Below the pieces are notes generated by a model that was not told the DNA's origin, searched no databases, and was given only the letters and a program-made list of their open reading frames with translations. From assembly GCA_029379385.1 (NCBI GenBank), contig CM055614.1, positions 1,364,001 through 1,428,000 on the forward strand: a stretch of DNA of 64,000 nt, written 5' to 3'. A program made the position numbers and the translations under genes. This document shows positions 42,761-54,879 of the stretch, piece after piece. This DNA is from Quillaja saponaria (Eukaryota; Streptophyta; Magnoliopsida; Fabales; Quillajaceae). Position 1 is the stretch's first letter, and every line of letters begins with the position of its first letter.

Positions 42761-44701
42761 CATATCTTTCACAAACCATTTTTGTTTTTTGTTTTTTCTT
42801 TGTTTGAGGTAATCTTTCACAAACTTCAACCTCAACCTAAGTTGTAAAAATAAGAGAAGATCCCAACAAAATAATAATAAGAGAGAAGCTTCGTTGATTT
42901 CCAAAACTTTACTTCTGGTTTCATATTTGTATTTGTGATAAGCAAAATATAAGAGAAAAAGAGTAAGTTTAAAGGAGTTGATATGATAATCATGATTAGG
43001 TATGTTCCTTTATTTTTCTTTTTTTTTTGAATTTGTAGTTTTTAAAGTTTGGATGTTCACAAAAAAATCATCTTTAAGTTATTTTATTCTAACATAAATA
43101 TTTTGTTTTTGATTGAATTAAAAGCACTAACATAAAAATATAATTATTCATAGGACAACCTATGAGACTTGTGAATTGCTTGAAACTCATAAATTAATAC
43201 ACCTACATATATAGTAAATAAGCAACCTTAATTATAAATTTTGGTCTAATTTCTTTGTAAGTTCTTAATGAATTTTGGTTTGCACGTCAATACAAAAAGG
43301 TCCTATTTTGTTTGTCATATTGAGAAGGTTCATCAAATAGAATTCAAATTGGGCAACTTTAATAATCCATTTGTAGCAAGAAGTAGGGTGTCAAACCAAA
43401 ACTGGTTTGAAAAGATTGACAACCGAAAAATTAATTATTTTACATGTCAGTTTAAATTTTTACATAATATTTGGTTGAAATATTTTTTAAACATCGATTA
43501 ATCAATTCAAAACAAGCTACTAATATATATATAATTTATTTTTATATAAAAATTAAAATATTATATATGTTAATAGCCTAATTTATTTTTCACGACACTG
43601 TCAATTTGATTGAGTTAGAAATTCAAGATTGACCAATGCCCGTCCTAACAAGAGGTCGATGGTTTTATTTTGAATTTTTTCTTCTTTTTGTGTTGAGATT
43701 AGTGACACAAATCGAGATATCATTTTCCTATGCAATTTGTCAATAAGAAAAAACTACACTTGGGGGTAAGTATACCAAACTGCTTGGATTATATGATTAG
43801 AAATAAACTAGTTTGAATTTAAACAGTGCAATCTATATAAAAACTAGTTTTCCAATTCTCTTTCTGAACCAAAGATTATATGATTAGAAATAAAAACTAA
43901 ACCATGTTTGAATTTAAACATTGCAATCTATATAAGAAATTAAATAATGAAAAAAATCCAAAATTAAGGGGCCATTTCATCAAAATACAAAATACCAAAA
44001 ACAAAGTAAATATTGCTCCACTAAAAATTATCATTTAGAAAAAAAATTATATGAATTTTTTATTGTTTTGATATGAATAATTTATTTTTAATTAAATTTT
44101 AAAAAAATTAATGAGATGTTCGACAACATTTTACCAATAAAAAATAATTAACATTAGTATGCAACTAAAAACTATAATTAACATACCCTCAAACTCAGTC
44201 TCAAGCAGCCATCTTTGGTGAAAAATTAAGCAAAAGGTAAGACTCAAAGAAGACCGACCAATTCACGGTACGGCATGGAAAATCATCTATTACCAGAACA
44301 CGTGGAAATTACAAGACCCCGTGGTAATTGCAAGACTGAACAACATGTCTAGAAGGTTTTTTTTTTTTTTGTTTTTGTCAAGTTCATTCAATTATAAGAA
44401 GAAATCCAGAACTTGAAGCAACCGCAATCCAAACCGAATTATTCAAACCTACACGCATCTACCATCCGCAGCCCAAAGATTAAACTCCTTAAGCTCACAA
44501 GTAACAGATACAGCAAAAGCAAAAGCAGATTGTCAAGCAAAAGCAAAAGAAAAAGCAGAAAAATAGCAGAGTATCATAATTCTCAAGCAGTTTGCTTGAA
44601 CAAGTCACACATATATTTAACTTTCTACTTTTGGTTTCGGCAAGTTGGAGCCACAGGCAGGGAGTGAACCAGAGTCTAACCACGTCTCTTACCAGATATA
44701 G
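42761..44701. other. Spacer and SGR promoter
   Basis: Divergent intergenic region between MINDY and SGR. AT-rich, with a two-copy tandem repeat (43787-43873 and 43874-about 43940, period 87, core GATTATATGATTAGAAATAA). The last ~400 bp is the likely SGR promoter. Confidence 0.55.
44297..44305 (+). promoter_or_regulatory. G-box/ABRE in the SGR promoter
   Basis: ACACGTGG contains CACGTG at 44299-44304, about 400 bp before the SGR ATG. Arabidopsis SGR1 is known to be turned on in senescence by bZIP (ABI5/EEL) and PIF factors through such sites; that use here is inferred. Confidence 0.5.
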
Positions 44702-46039
44702 ATGGGTACTCTGACAACAGTTCCTGTGCTGCCTACTAAACTGAAACCTTCATTCTACGAGCGGCAAAATTCTTCTTTTCTACACACAAGACGACCCAGG
44801 AAGAAGAACCAAGCTCTTGCTCCTGTAAACTTTTTCTTTCCCAATCTTTTGGGGGTCTCTTATTTATTTCAATTTAGGGCTTTTTTCATTTTTCTTTATC
44901 CTTAATTCTGGGTTTTGGTTGAATCAGGTTATGAGGTTGTTTGGTCCGGCAATCTTTGAAGCTTCGAAGCTGAAGGTTCTGTTTTTAGGAGTGGATGAAA
45001 AGAAACATCCAGGAAAGCTTCCAAGGACTTATACACTTACACACAGTGATATAACCTCTAAACTCACTCTGGCCATCTCCCAGACTATAAACAATTCACA
45101 GGTACTGCTTATCAGTGAACCCAAATGCTTTTCTTGTTTTTTTTGTTTCCTTTTAATTATTCCATTTCAGTTGAATTCATTTTTCATTGGATTTTATTCA
45201 TAGAGGCTTAGAACAGAGCATCCAAAAAACATAACGTGTTGTCAATTGAGAATAATTTCCAGGGAAGAGGTATACATGGAAAAAGGGAATTTGTGGATTA
45301 CTAGGATTATCAGATGGTGAAATTTTCTGCCACTTACTGTGTACTGATTTTCACGCCGATGCTTACAAGAATATTGTATGGTTATTGGATTGCAGTTGCA
45401 GGGTTGGTACAACAGATTACAAAGAGATGAAGTGGTGGCAGAGTGGAAGAAAGTTCAGGGAAAGATGTCCCTTCATGTTCACTGCCATATAAGTGGAGGT
45501 CATTTTCTTTTAGATATATGTGCTAGGTTCAGATACTTCATCTTTTGCAAAGAACTTCCTGTGGTAAGTTTCAGAATCTAATTATCACCCCTACAAGTGA
45601 TTGATTTCCTAGAAATCTTTCAACTTTCCGAGGAAAAAGGGGAAGAAAAGAAAGAAACAACTGATGTTGTTTTCTTGTATAGGTATTGAAGGCTTTTGTT
45701 CATGGAGATGAGAATTTGCTCAACAACTACCCAGAATTGCAGGAAGCTTTGGTTTGGGTTTACTTTCACTCCAACATTCCAGAGTTCAACAAGGTCGAAT
45801 GCTGGGGTCCTCTAAAGGATGCAACAGCACCTTCAAGTGGTTCCCACAAAGAGAAGAACTCGCAGGCAACTGCGGCAAGTAACTGGGACTTGCCAGAACC
45901 CTGCCAAAGCAATTGTGAGTGTTGCTTCCCACCAATGAGTTCCGTCCCTTGGTCTAAAAAGCTTCCCAGTGACAATGAAACTTATGGGACCCAGCATAAC
46001 TTCCCACTTTCCGGTTCAGAAACTATCAACATAAAATGA
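44702..46039 (+). CDS. SGR: Stay-green protein, chlorophyll a magnesium dechelatase
   Basis: Removes Mg2+ from chlorophyll a to start chlorophyll breakdown in senescence and fruit ripening; acts at the thylakoid with LHCII and the catabolic enzymes. Four exons: 44702-44824, 44928-45101, 45396-45563, 45683-46039, joining in phase to 273 residues (family about 265-275). An N-terminal Ser/Arg/Lys-rich segment (HTRRPRKKNQ) fits a chloroplast transit peptide. The core FGPAIFEASKLKVLFLGVDE ... RTYTLTHSDITSKLTLAISQ and HVHCHISGGHFLLD is fully conserved. The Cys-rich motif CQSNCECCFPPMSSVPW (229-245) marks a true SGR, since SGR-LIKE proteins lack it. In Arabidopsis NYE1 and NYE2 each lie next to a CCS52A/FZR gene, as here. 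Confidence 0.96.
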
Positions 46040-46749
46040 TAATTGCGTGCGTAATTGGCTAATAGCGTTAGTATTATTTCCAATTTCTTTGACTTTCACA
46101 AGTGCTTGTAAAATCTCTTCACAAAATGTATATACACTGCCAAATTCTCCCAACCCAATTATGCTAATTTTTTTTTTCTCACTTCGAGTCTTGAATAATA
46201 GAATATATGATGAAATCTATTATGTATATGATCCATGATATATGCACAATAAATAAAAATAATAATTATGATTCATGTTACTTGATCTTACATTTTGTTC
46301 CTGAAGAACAGTCAGCCACGTTTTTAAAACATCGAACAGCCGTGTAGGTATCAAAAAATGCCAAAATTACAAGGAACAATAATACACAAAGACAAAAGAA
46401 TAATAAACTTATATACAAAAATATTATGATAACATGTCAAAAAGTGCTTCTACAGTGTTCTTCTTAAGTAAAAAGGGAGTGATAGCACCCTCTACACTCT
46501 TTTAAGTGGTAGAAGAAGAAATCCAGAATGGTAAGAAACCATCCATTATTTACAATTACAGCGCATTGTAGCCGTTACGAACTCCACAAGGCTCACTGAT
46601 GGGCGAGCAGGCTGCTGTCTTGACCTCTTCTTGCGCAAGAAAAGTTTGACCCATGACAGTAGTCATAAAATTCACGTCCTGGGATAGCTGCTGAAAGTTT
46701 GAAGTATGCCATATTGCCACTAACTTTTGAGAAGGAAGGCCAACAAGGG

Positions 46750-49700
46750 TCATCTAATAATCGTTCTTCCAAGAGATGATGCTCCAATTTCACTGTCAGT
46801 GTTCTGCATCGGTTGTCATTCACATGAGTTATTATGAACCAAAATTAACAGTCAAATTTAGAGGCAAATAAGAGGAAAGACAGACCAATAGGAAAGCTCA
46901 AGAATGCATAACAGTTTAAGTGATCGTGATCAGATTGCAGTTGGCAATTTCGTTTATTGAATATTGCTGCCTATCAGGCAATGAGATATTTAATCTGTTT
47001 AATGGAAGGGAGAACAAGGCATCTTTCACAGAGTATGTAATAGAATGCATATACTTCCTTTACACCAAAAAAAACCCAGTAAATGTGAAGATTATCTTGT
47101 TGAGATGTTACTGTAAAGCTAGTAGATAACAGGAGCACTAGATGTAGCTACCTCAAGGTATATGTGAAGATTATCTTGTTGAGATGTTACTGTAAAGCTA
47201 GTAGATAACGGAAGCATGAGATGTAGCTACCTCAAGTTTCATATTCATCATTTAATGGATAGTAATTTACCTGAGATTTAGGGGAAGGGAACACGTTCCA
47301 AAACCTGAGTGTTTCGTCTCCAGCTCCAGTGACAATTGTCTGAAACAATAGAAGTGATTGGAACAAATGGAAAGTTATTTTCATGATCCTGGTTACATTG
47401 CAGGAAAAACTATATAAAATTGAAAAGAAAGGAGGACAAAGTACCTGTCCATCAGGAGAGATAGCCAGATAGAGGACTCTGTATGTATGGCCCGTAAGAG
47501 TAGCCAACTGTGTCGAAGGATGAAAAATGAATATTAAACAATAAATAAGGAAAACCTAAAGATTCAATAATAGGAGCTAATTTGTTTGTACCTTTGACAT
47601 GGTCGGATATCTCCATACGATAATCTGGTTCTGAGAGTATCCATGTGTGCTCACCAGTTCATTGACATTTTTTGACCAGACAAGATTGCATACCTAGCAT
47701 GTTAACAACGTGCATCAGAGCAATGAGGGAGAAAGGGAGAGGGGGGGGGGGGGGGGGGGATGATGTTGTTCTTCTAATTGTCAGACCACGTATATGAATT
47801 AAATTATCCTATTACCAAGACACGTTCTTCCATTAAGAACTGATGCAAGAGATGTTTGACTAACATGCATACCAAAGAAATTCCTATTACCATTTTAGGT
47901 CTAAAAAATGTGACACTTCCGTTTTTCTCACAATGCAAAGGTTCACTCTGATCTTGATGACAAGATGCCATCACATCATATTTTCAGGAAGTTAAAAGAA
48001 AAACTTTTAACAAGAAAAAGGAGGAACTTCTTTCCAGAATCTTAACTGCTGAGCCATATGAAGAGGTGATCTTTAGAATTACCGAGGCAGTTTTCAATTG
48101 GATCCTGAAACCATACTTGCAGAGAACTATCAATCTAGGAGGTTTACTGTAGCATTATTCATTCCCTGATTCCATTTCATGTTTCTTCCTTCATTACCTT
48201 TTATTATTATTATTTTTAAAATTTCTTTAAGTTGTTTCAGTGTGGGGCTTTGTTGTCCTTACCTTATGCTAACAAATTTTTTTTTTGCTTTGGGTATGTT
48301 AACAACTTTGCAATGACTTGGATGATTCATAACTCATGTGTAAAATATTCAACATCACATGACACCAAAAATATATATGTTGTCAAAAGATAATGGATAA
48401 ACAGCTCACCTGACTACCAGTGTCCATACAGCTCAAGTGTGAGTTTGTTGTTGTATTCCAGAAGCGAATACATCGGTCTGCAGTTCCACCCCCAGATGCA
48501 AGAAGTCCATGGAGATGGGGTGACCACGCAATAGCTTTGACAGCTGCAGTGTGCTCACAGTACTTCAGAACAGGCTGAGTTGAATGTTGATTCCAAACAA
48601 AAAGCTGAAAGTTTGTAATGCAAATTATTAGATCGTTAACAATGTAGGATGAGAAAAATTGGTTGTGCAACCAATAACTTATGAAAAAAATTGATAAACA
48701 GAAGATGCAATCACATACTCTATTGTCATTTCCACCCGATGCTAACTCACGATTATCGTAAGACCACTTCAGGCCACAAACCTTTGAAAAAAAGAAAAAG
48801 AAGATCTTCAGGCTGGGATTCATAAACAGAAGAAGCATGTGTAGCATTTCTGCTTTAAATAATAAAAATTCAATACATCAAATAGAAGAACAAAGAGGAT
48901 AAGTGATTCAAAAAGTCGATTAACTAAAACAATCTGAAGCCTATGAAGATGAATCTGACCTCTGACTTGTGTCCGGATAATTTACTAACAAAATCTTCCT
49001 GAGCACGTATATCTCTTTGATAAATACTCTTATCTCGTCCACCAGATGACAGTATAGACGAACTCCAGGCTAAGGCTCCAACACGTAGACGATGACCCTC
49101 CATACTCCTGACCTTCTTACACTGAGATGCGTCCCAAATCTGCAGAGGATAATCAGTGGCCTGAGTTATATAATGCTCTGTAGATATACCAAGCCCAAAA
49201 TTTAACTAATAACGAAGCAAAGGAAGAATATAGTCAGATAATAGAAAAAGTAAGTTGTTGATGTGGAATAAACAAAATCTACATCTTGATACAAAAAAGA
49301 AACAAGTAAAGACTACTTGACAGGCATGAGGCATCTCTGTGCATTGGAATCCAATCTCAAACCAAGATGGACATTTCCAGTGATTGAACCTTGGAACCTC
49401 GCCAACAACCCCAAAATAAAACAGAAAAAAAAAAAAAAAAAACACTAAAACAAAATTTTAGTGATGGGGTTACCTATGTCAACATTTACCTACTCTATTG
49501 CTTGCAACATGTCTAGGATGAAACTAAATTACAACTCAGAAATCTGCAAGAAACAGAGATGTGAAACCAGGATGTTATCCCAAACAAAACATCATATCCA
49601 TACTGCACTGATATTATTCCAGAATTGAATACTTCATCCCCCAATTTGTCTCAGTGCCTGTATCATGACCTCGTTCCGGTTGGTTATGGCAAAGCAAGTA

Positions 49701-51331
49701 ACAAACATACTTGTTCATACAGTACGACATCTACATGATATACAACGAAAAGACATCAAACTAGCGGACGTGTAAAGTCAGAGTTTAACTTGGTTTAACC
49801 CAGTGTTATGTAAAGGTTATTATTACCAAACTTATTTCCTGGTCTGAGTAAAGAAGACCGATACAGTTGCACAATTAAGCCACAAAACGCGATACATGAA
49901 GATCTGAAGCTTAACTTATCTAAACCTCAATGCTCGAAACCTAACTGTCTCAAGAAGCAGTGTCCACATATCTTATTTAGTGTATTAGCTAAGCTGTTGA
50001 TGCCAGGACTTGAATATGAAGCTGAAAAGCCTCAAACCTTGTGTAATGATCCACCATATCAGAAATAGTACTAACTGGTAACAGATTCTGACACATGCAA
50101 GTAGGTAATAATTAGGTTAACAGTTAGCCTATTATTACTCTTAGTTGCAAACTGCAATGGATCGTTACCCTAGATTTAGACTACCCTTTTGAATTATGCT
50201 TTGGAGATTGTAGTCACTTCAGACCTAATTTTTTCTTACCTGAACCTTTCCATTGCTAGTTCCAACAGATAGATAAGTACCACGCTGAGCCCAGCCTACC
50301 GAGCAGACGCTGTCATCTATTCCCAAGTCACATAACTTAGTTACCTGCACATAGAATGCCAATATGGAATGAAGAACGAATATTAGCGAAGACAACAAGA
50401 TCATATTGCACATGTCAAGGCAAGCTAGCTCACACCTCAGAGAAAACAACCCTTCAAAATTAGGTCATGAGTTTCCTCCCATCATAAATCAAATAAGGAC
50501 AAATACATGACTTTATGCAATTAATAAGAGTGAGAGACAGGAAAAAAAAGGTTGAAGGGGAGCTAAAACTCACCTTACTACTACAAGCATTCCACAAGTA
50601 AACACAATTACCCAATCCCACAGCCAGCACATTGTGGGAAGACCAATCAACAAGATTCAAATAAAAATCATCTTGCAACGCAGGCGCATCCAAAACCTAA
50701 TAGAAAACCAGAATCACCAAAAAACCGCAAAAGCCAAATTAGAAAAATTCGAACAGAAAAACTAAAGCAAAAAAGTGAAATTTACCTTATAAGGCGACCG
50801 TGGAACCTTTCGTGGAGCCTTCACCGGGCTATGATTAACCCCAGGCACCACATCATCGAACATAAACGGCGAAAGCGAGTGCATTGATTGTCGAGTTTCC
50901 GATTTATACCGGAATATATTCCGGCTTGGTGGGTTCATAGATAAAGTCCTCTTATCCGGTGTTAGAGGAGAGACAACTCCGGCATCGGGTCCAAACAATG
51001 CAGTCCGCAAAAGGGTCGTATATGCACTTGAGCTGTCCTCACGGCCCTCGGCCGGAGAATTAGTTGGCGGCGAGATATCGAAAAGGGCAAAATTGGAACC
51101 GGATCTGCTTGGGATGAACCTGTCAGAGTAAATTGTTCTAGACGGTGATTTGTAGTGACTGGAGTTAATCATTCGGTCAACATGTTGAGATGGAGTTAGG
51201 GTTTCGAGTGAGAGAGAAGATCGTGACATAGTGGAAGGCAAATTGAGCAGAGAAGACGAAGAAGAAGGAGGACGAGGAGGAGTTCTAACAGTTGATTGAC
51301 TAGTCAACGATGAAACCATGGAATCATCCAT
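46750..51331 (-). CDS. FZR2: CCS52A/FIZZY-RELATED activator of the anaphase-promoting complex
   Basis: Cdh1-type WD40 protein that loads substrates such as mitotic cyclins onto the APC/C and triggers endoreduplication. Ten exons: 51331-50786, 50696-50574, 50344-50240, 49139-48960, 48781-48719, 48604-48410, 47693-47592, 47507-47445, 47339-47271, 46803-46750. Every exon starts and ends on a codon boundary; total 499 residues. Motifs: C-box DRFIPSR (70-76) that binds the [16 protein letters not shown] (Cdh1-specific motif), a seven-blade WD40 propeller from about 185 on ([19 protein letters not shown] ...), HTYRVLYLA, and the C-terminal Ile-Arg tail (TIIR). The CCS52A rather than CCS52B identity rests on context (next to SGR) and the N-terminus. 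The last exon is only 54 nt and lies 467 bp from the ninth. Confidence 0.95.
47083..47237. repeat. 79-bp tandem duplication in the last FZR intron
   Basis: Two copies start ATGTGAAGATTATCTTGTTG at 47083 and 47162 and end CTACCTCAAG. They differ at only a few bases (for example ACAGGAGCACTAG versus ACGGAAGCATGAG). Confidence 0.9.
47741..47759 (+). repeat. Run of 19 guanines in an FZR intron
   Basis: An unbroken G19 tract preceded by GGGAGAAAGGGAGA. It lies in the intron between 47693 and 48410 and reads as poly-C on the gene's sense strand. Its exact length is likely to vary or be misassembled. Confidence 0.85.
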
Positions 51332-51482
51332 GCGAGATTAGTTTCAGGCTTATGTTGGTGGGGAAGACAGCAAAGTGTCAACCCCTGAGAGATGCGTGTG
51401 AGAGAGAATCAGCCCCTGCGAGAGACCTGTGAAGCAGAAGAAGAGGTTAATGGGGTATGAGAGATTTCACGGTGGCTGTTAA

Positions 51483-51523
51483 TTTCCCGGGAAATCGTTA
51501 TTGCTGGAATATTATATATATAG
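51483..51523 (-). promoter_or_regulatory. FZR core promoter: TATA box and palindromic E2F-type site
   Basis: On the gene strand a TATATATAAT box lies at about 51523-51512. TTTCCCGGGAAA at 51483-51494 is a perfect palindrome that fits the plant E2F consensus WTTSSCSS on both strands and would overlap the start of transcription, about 155 bp before the ATG. In Arabidopsis the atypical E2F DEL1 represses CCS52A through an E2F site; the same control is inferred here. Confidence 0.6.
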
Positions 51524-51531
51524 AGAGAGTA

Positions 51532-52965
51532 ACCTAATTTCCTAGACTGGGAGACTTACAGCGGACAGCTGTTACAGTTACTATCCGCTGTAAAAAAAAA
51601 AAGTCTTATAAATGCATATAGTTATTAATTAATAATAACCACGATTGTGATGTATGGTAGATTTGGAGGCACCTCATTAATTTAGTTATTTTATTTTTTA
51701 AAAGAAATAAAATAATCCGATCAAGTAATTATTATACATAAATAAACAGACAAAGAATATTAGCATGTGTGAAGACATTTATTTTTTTATTCTACGTGAA
51801 TTGCTTTTAAAAAAATGATGAAAATATTGCCTGTAAATTTGTATAATTTTAAGATTAATGGGTGTTTATTGAAGTTTTGCCGGCCAATTTTGTTTTACAT
51901 TTGCAAATAATTAAATTAATTAACACTTCAGGTTTAACTTTTTTTTGTTGTCATGGGCAAGTATATTAATATAGTAAAAGAAAAAACTTTGGAAGGTCTA
52001 AGGAGGCTCAAGTTAAGGGAAACCAGATACGGGTCCAGCCCAAATGACAAAAGAAGATTGGTCTTCTGTTTGGAGTTTCCTAATCATCATTCGGTTCCTC
52101 AGTGTTATTTTCTTAGAAATGGTGCAAATAAACATAACCAATGAATGAGACAGAAGCCTGTTACCAAAGAAGAAAGATGAAACAAAAGCTTTAAATGAAA
52201 AAAAGGTGGATTATGGACATGGTTGTCTGCTATATAGTCTAGCACAAAAAACAGTGTCCATGGCTGATTTTGGTTGAGGGCCGGTTGAAGGAAACACATA
52301 TATATTCACCTGGCAGTCTGTGTTTTTAATTTTTATATTTCCCATAACAAGTAGGGGTGCGAATCCTCTGTTGCTTGATAATGCAGCTGATAAAGATACT
52401 ATTTATATATAGCCTAGGTGATCATCATGGTGTCCTTCTCTGGAAGGTTGTAAAGATTACTTTCCTAGTTTCCTCTGACTTTCAATCTAAATTAAATTAT
52501 GGCACTGCATTTATCTGTAACTTGAAGCAACTATGGTGTATCATTGCCTTTGACACACAATCAAGAACAGAAAAACACTGGCATGAGTCCCCTATTCATT
52601 TCCTGTTGTTATCTGGCATTGATTTCCATCAGAACAAGTTCAGAGTTCCTTCAATATTACTAAATGTAGTTCTAGTTTTATTGACCAAAAACTGCAACCA
52701 AGAATAAGACTGGCAATCTAGGACACTCGTTTCCACTTATACATTTTTGAGAAGTTCAGGAAACACATTAATTCAGAAAAAAGAATAATGAATTATCAGG
52801 AGTTCACAAATCAGAGTTACTCTATTCCAAACTATAAAATCCTATGCAAATTTTCTAAGAATATAACACAAATTTGATTGTGGCCTATAAGAATTTGTTT
52901 TGGATGTCGTTTTCATCTTACAAGCTAATGTTACAAGGGAAGTATCATGGATAAAATGAACAAAT
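51532..52965. other. Intergenic between FZR and DUF1191
   Basis: AT-rich spacer; short ORFs here show no conserved protein. The 3' UTR of the DUF1191 gene probably occupies about 52700-52965. Confidence 0.55.
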
Positions 52966-53889
52966 TCAATGATACGGAGGTAGATACTCATGCTCTATTG
53001 TAGGTGTAGTTCGAGTGACACTTGCTGTAGGAGCTCTAACATGACCAACCATTGATACCTGAAGAGCTTCTTCTTCATAAGCCCTCCTCTCCATCTCTTC
53101 CATTCTTGACTTTTTCTTCACCCTAACAAACATTGCCACCACAAGCAAACACAAAAGAAAAGCACCCAATGCAGCCCCAATAGTACTCCCAACTGCTATT
53201 TTCCACTGGCTTTCTCTTTTCCTATATTGCTCCTCTGGTGCTGACTCAATTACCAATCCAAAGTGGCCGTGCCTTGTTGCAAGACAAACATGAGGCGATG
53301 CAGAGTTTGCTAATGTCATTTTTCCATCACCTTCAAAACTAGCACATAATGGCATAATTCCCTCAGCATTGGTGAAGTTTGTTGTATTGGTAAAATCAAT
53401 TTTGATGGGTTTTTCTCTCGCAAAAATTCCAATCTCAAAAGGATTGCTAAAGTTCCCGTCTTTCCCGGCATTATAAGCTAGAAGTCCAACAACGGGTGAA
53501 ACAAGCTGATGCCCTGACAAATTATAGTTAGAGTAATAGATAGAAGACCAATTGTACCCCAAGTTCTGTCTGATCAAAATGACCCTTTCCACACATGGGT
53601 GCACAGTTACACCAGTACCCAGATGAAACTCCTTCACTTGTGCACCATACCTTCGCAAACTGCCGCATCGGAACCTTATCGTGTCAACTCTGATGCCAGA
53701 TAAGTTCGTAGGTAAATGCACAGAGTGTAATGTTCCTGTCCTGAAGTGTTTGTCCAAGGACTTGAATGTATAGTCTCGTACGAGAAGGTCAAGAAGACGA
53801 GATGATTTCACACCCTGAGCATTAGATCTCATTAATGTTGATGATGCCCAGGCAAGAATAATCAAAGTCAGAGGGAAGAGGGAGCCCAT
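52966..53889 (-). CDS. DUF1191 single-pass membrane protein
   Basis: Plant-specific family of unknown function. A single exon of 307 residues. Visible parts: signal peptide (SLFPLTLIILAWASSTLM, about 3-20, cut near 25), an extracellular domain of about 200 residues with Cys75, Cys99, Cys182 and Cys202 and several N-glycosylation sites (NLS, NWS, NFS, NTT), a transmembrane helix (about 231-255, IAVGSTIGAALGAFLLCLLV), then a basic stop-transfer KKKSR, an acidic coiled segment and a tail ending in EHEYLPPYH. Topology suggests a plasma-membrane protein with the N-terminal domain outside. DUF1191 genes lie beside KNAT7/EXPA18 and beside PGRL1A/FZR2 in Arabidopsis, matching both neighbours here. 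No enzymatic motif is seen. Confidence 0.9.
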   Translation of the reverse strand: MGSLFPLTLIILAWASSTLMRSNAQGVKSSRLLDLLVRDYTFKSLDKHFRTGTLHSVHLPTNLSGIRVDTIRFRCGSLRRYGAQVKEFHLGTGVTVHPCVERVILIRQNLGYNWSSIYYSNYNLSGHQLVSPVVGLLAYNAGKDGNFSNPFEIGIFAREKPIKIDFTNTTNFTNAEGIMPLCASFEGDGKMTLANSASPHVCLATRHGHFGLVIESAPEEQYRKRESQWKIAVGSTIGAALGAFLLCLLVVAMFVRVKKKSRMEEMERRAYEEEALQVSMVGHVRAPTASVTRTTPTIEHEYLPPYH

Positions 53890-54879
53890 GAGAGAAAATG
53901 AGCCTGCTTTGCAGTAACAGTTTTCTCTGGTATTCTCAGGATGCTACATTAGAAGAGATATATAATTGAAGACAATGTGTAGATGTAACTTCTAAGAGAA
54001 ATAAGATTATAAAGAAGAAAGTGCACACTGTTTGGAGGAATTTATTGATCAGAGAAGTGCTGGTTGGTAGTAAGATTGAGCATGGAAAAAGGGAAAGGAA
54101 ATTCTTGTTCTGTTTCTATTAAATGTGACTTTTGTGACAATATCCTTCGCTGACTGGCTGTTTCAATCAAAGTTGTCTTTGATTCTATAGTAAGAAGTGT
54201 GGAGCAGTGAAAAACCAGCAAAAAATGGAGCTTGTACAGCTGCATAGAAACTTTTGTTATCCATCTTGGAAGGGAGATTGAATTGGCGAAGGGGCTAGGC
54301 CATAAGCTACGACTGGGAGAAATGATTTTGGAGCGTGGACTGATGATGACACCTCCTGGCAAAAGGAAATGAAAAAGGGGGTTTGGCGTGCTTAGGAGGA
54401 ATGAAATGAAGGCTTTGTAATCTCTGTGGCTCAACATACTAATTGTGTTTGATAACATGTCCCCCACTCGATACCACTTTGTGGGACTCATGTTAGGCCA
54501 GCATGGCATTCAATTTCTTTTGCATATAATGGACCCAATTCACATGGGAATCTATAATAAACTTACTAACTTGTACAATAAAGTACCTTTTCATGGGATT
54601 TATAGTGGTATTTTTTGTGTACTGACAACTGCAAAGACTTCTTTTATAGAAGTGTTATTACTCGTTTAATTCCATAGTTATAATGTTACAAGGGAAGAGG
54701 CACATAAACTAACAAAGGGGCACTCTCTTACTTGGCATAAAGTCAATGATTATCTGCTGTAACTTGAAAACTAATTTTCAGCAGGTATATCAATTACAAA
54801 CAAAAAGAAGGAAACTGATGAGAAAGAAATCATGGGGATAACAAAAGGAAAAAGGCATGGCAATTTGTGAACTTGTGCT
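53890..54879. other. DUF1191 leader/promoter and expansin 3' UTR
   Basis: A 155-codon minus-strand ORF (54509-54042) lies here but has no conserved features and sits where a leader is expected. About 54680-54879 should be the expansin 3' UTR. Confidence 0.5.

Noticed and set aside
44413..44667. 84-codon ORF just before SGR
   Set aside because: Ser/Lys repeat composition and position within the SGR leader; the SGR start at 44702 is fixed by homology.
52357..52707. 116-codon plus-strand ORF
   Set aside because: No conserved motif and no splice partners; starts in spacer near the DUF1191 3' side.
54042..54509. 155-codon minus-strand ORF upstream of DUF1191
   Set aside because: Long, but no conserved features; the region fits a promoter and 5' UTR. 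Kept only as a remark.
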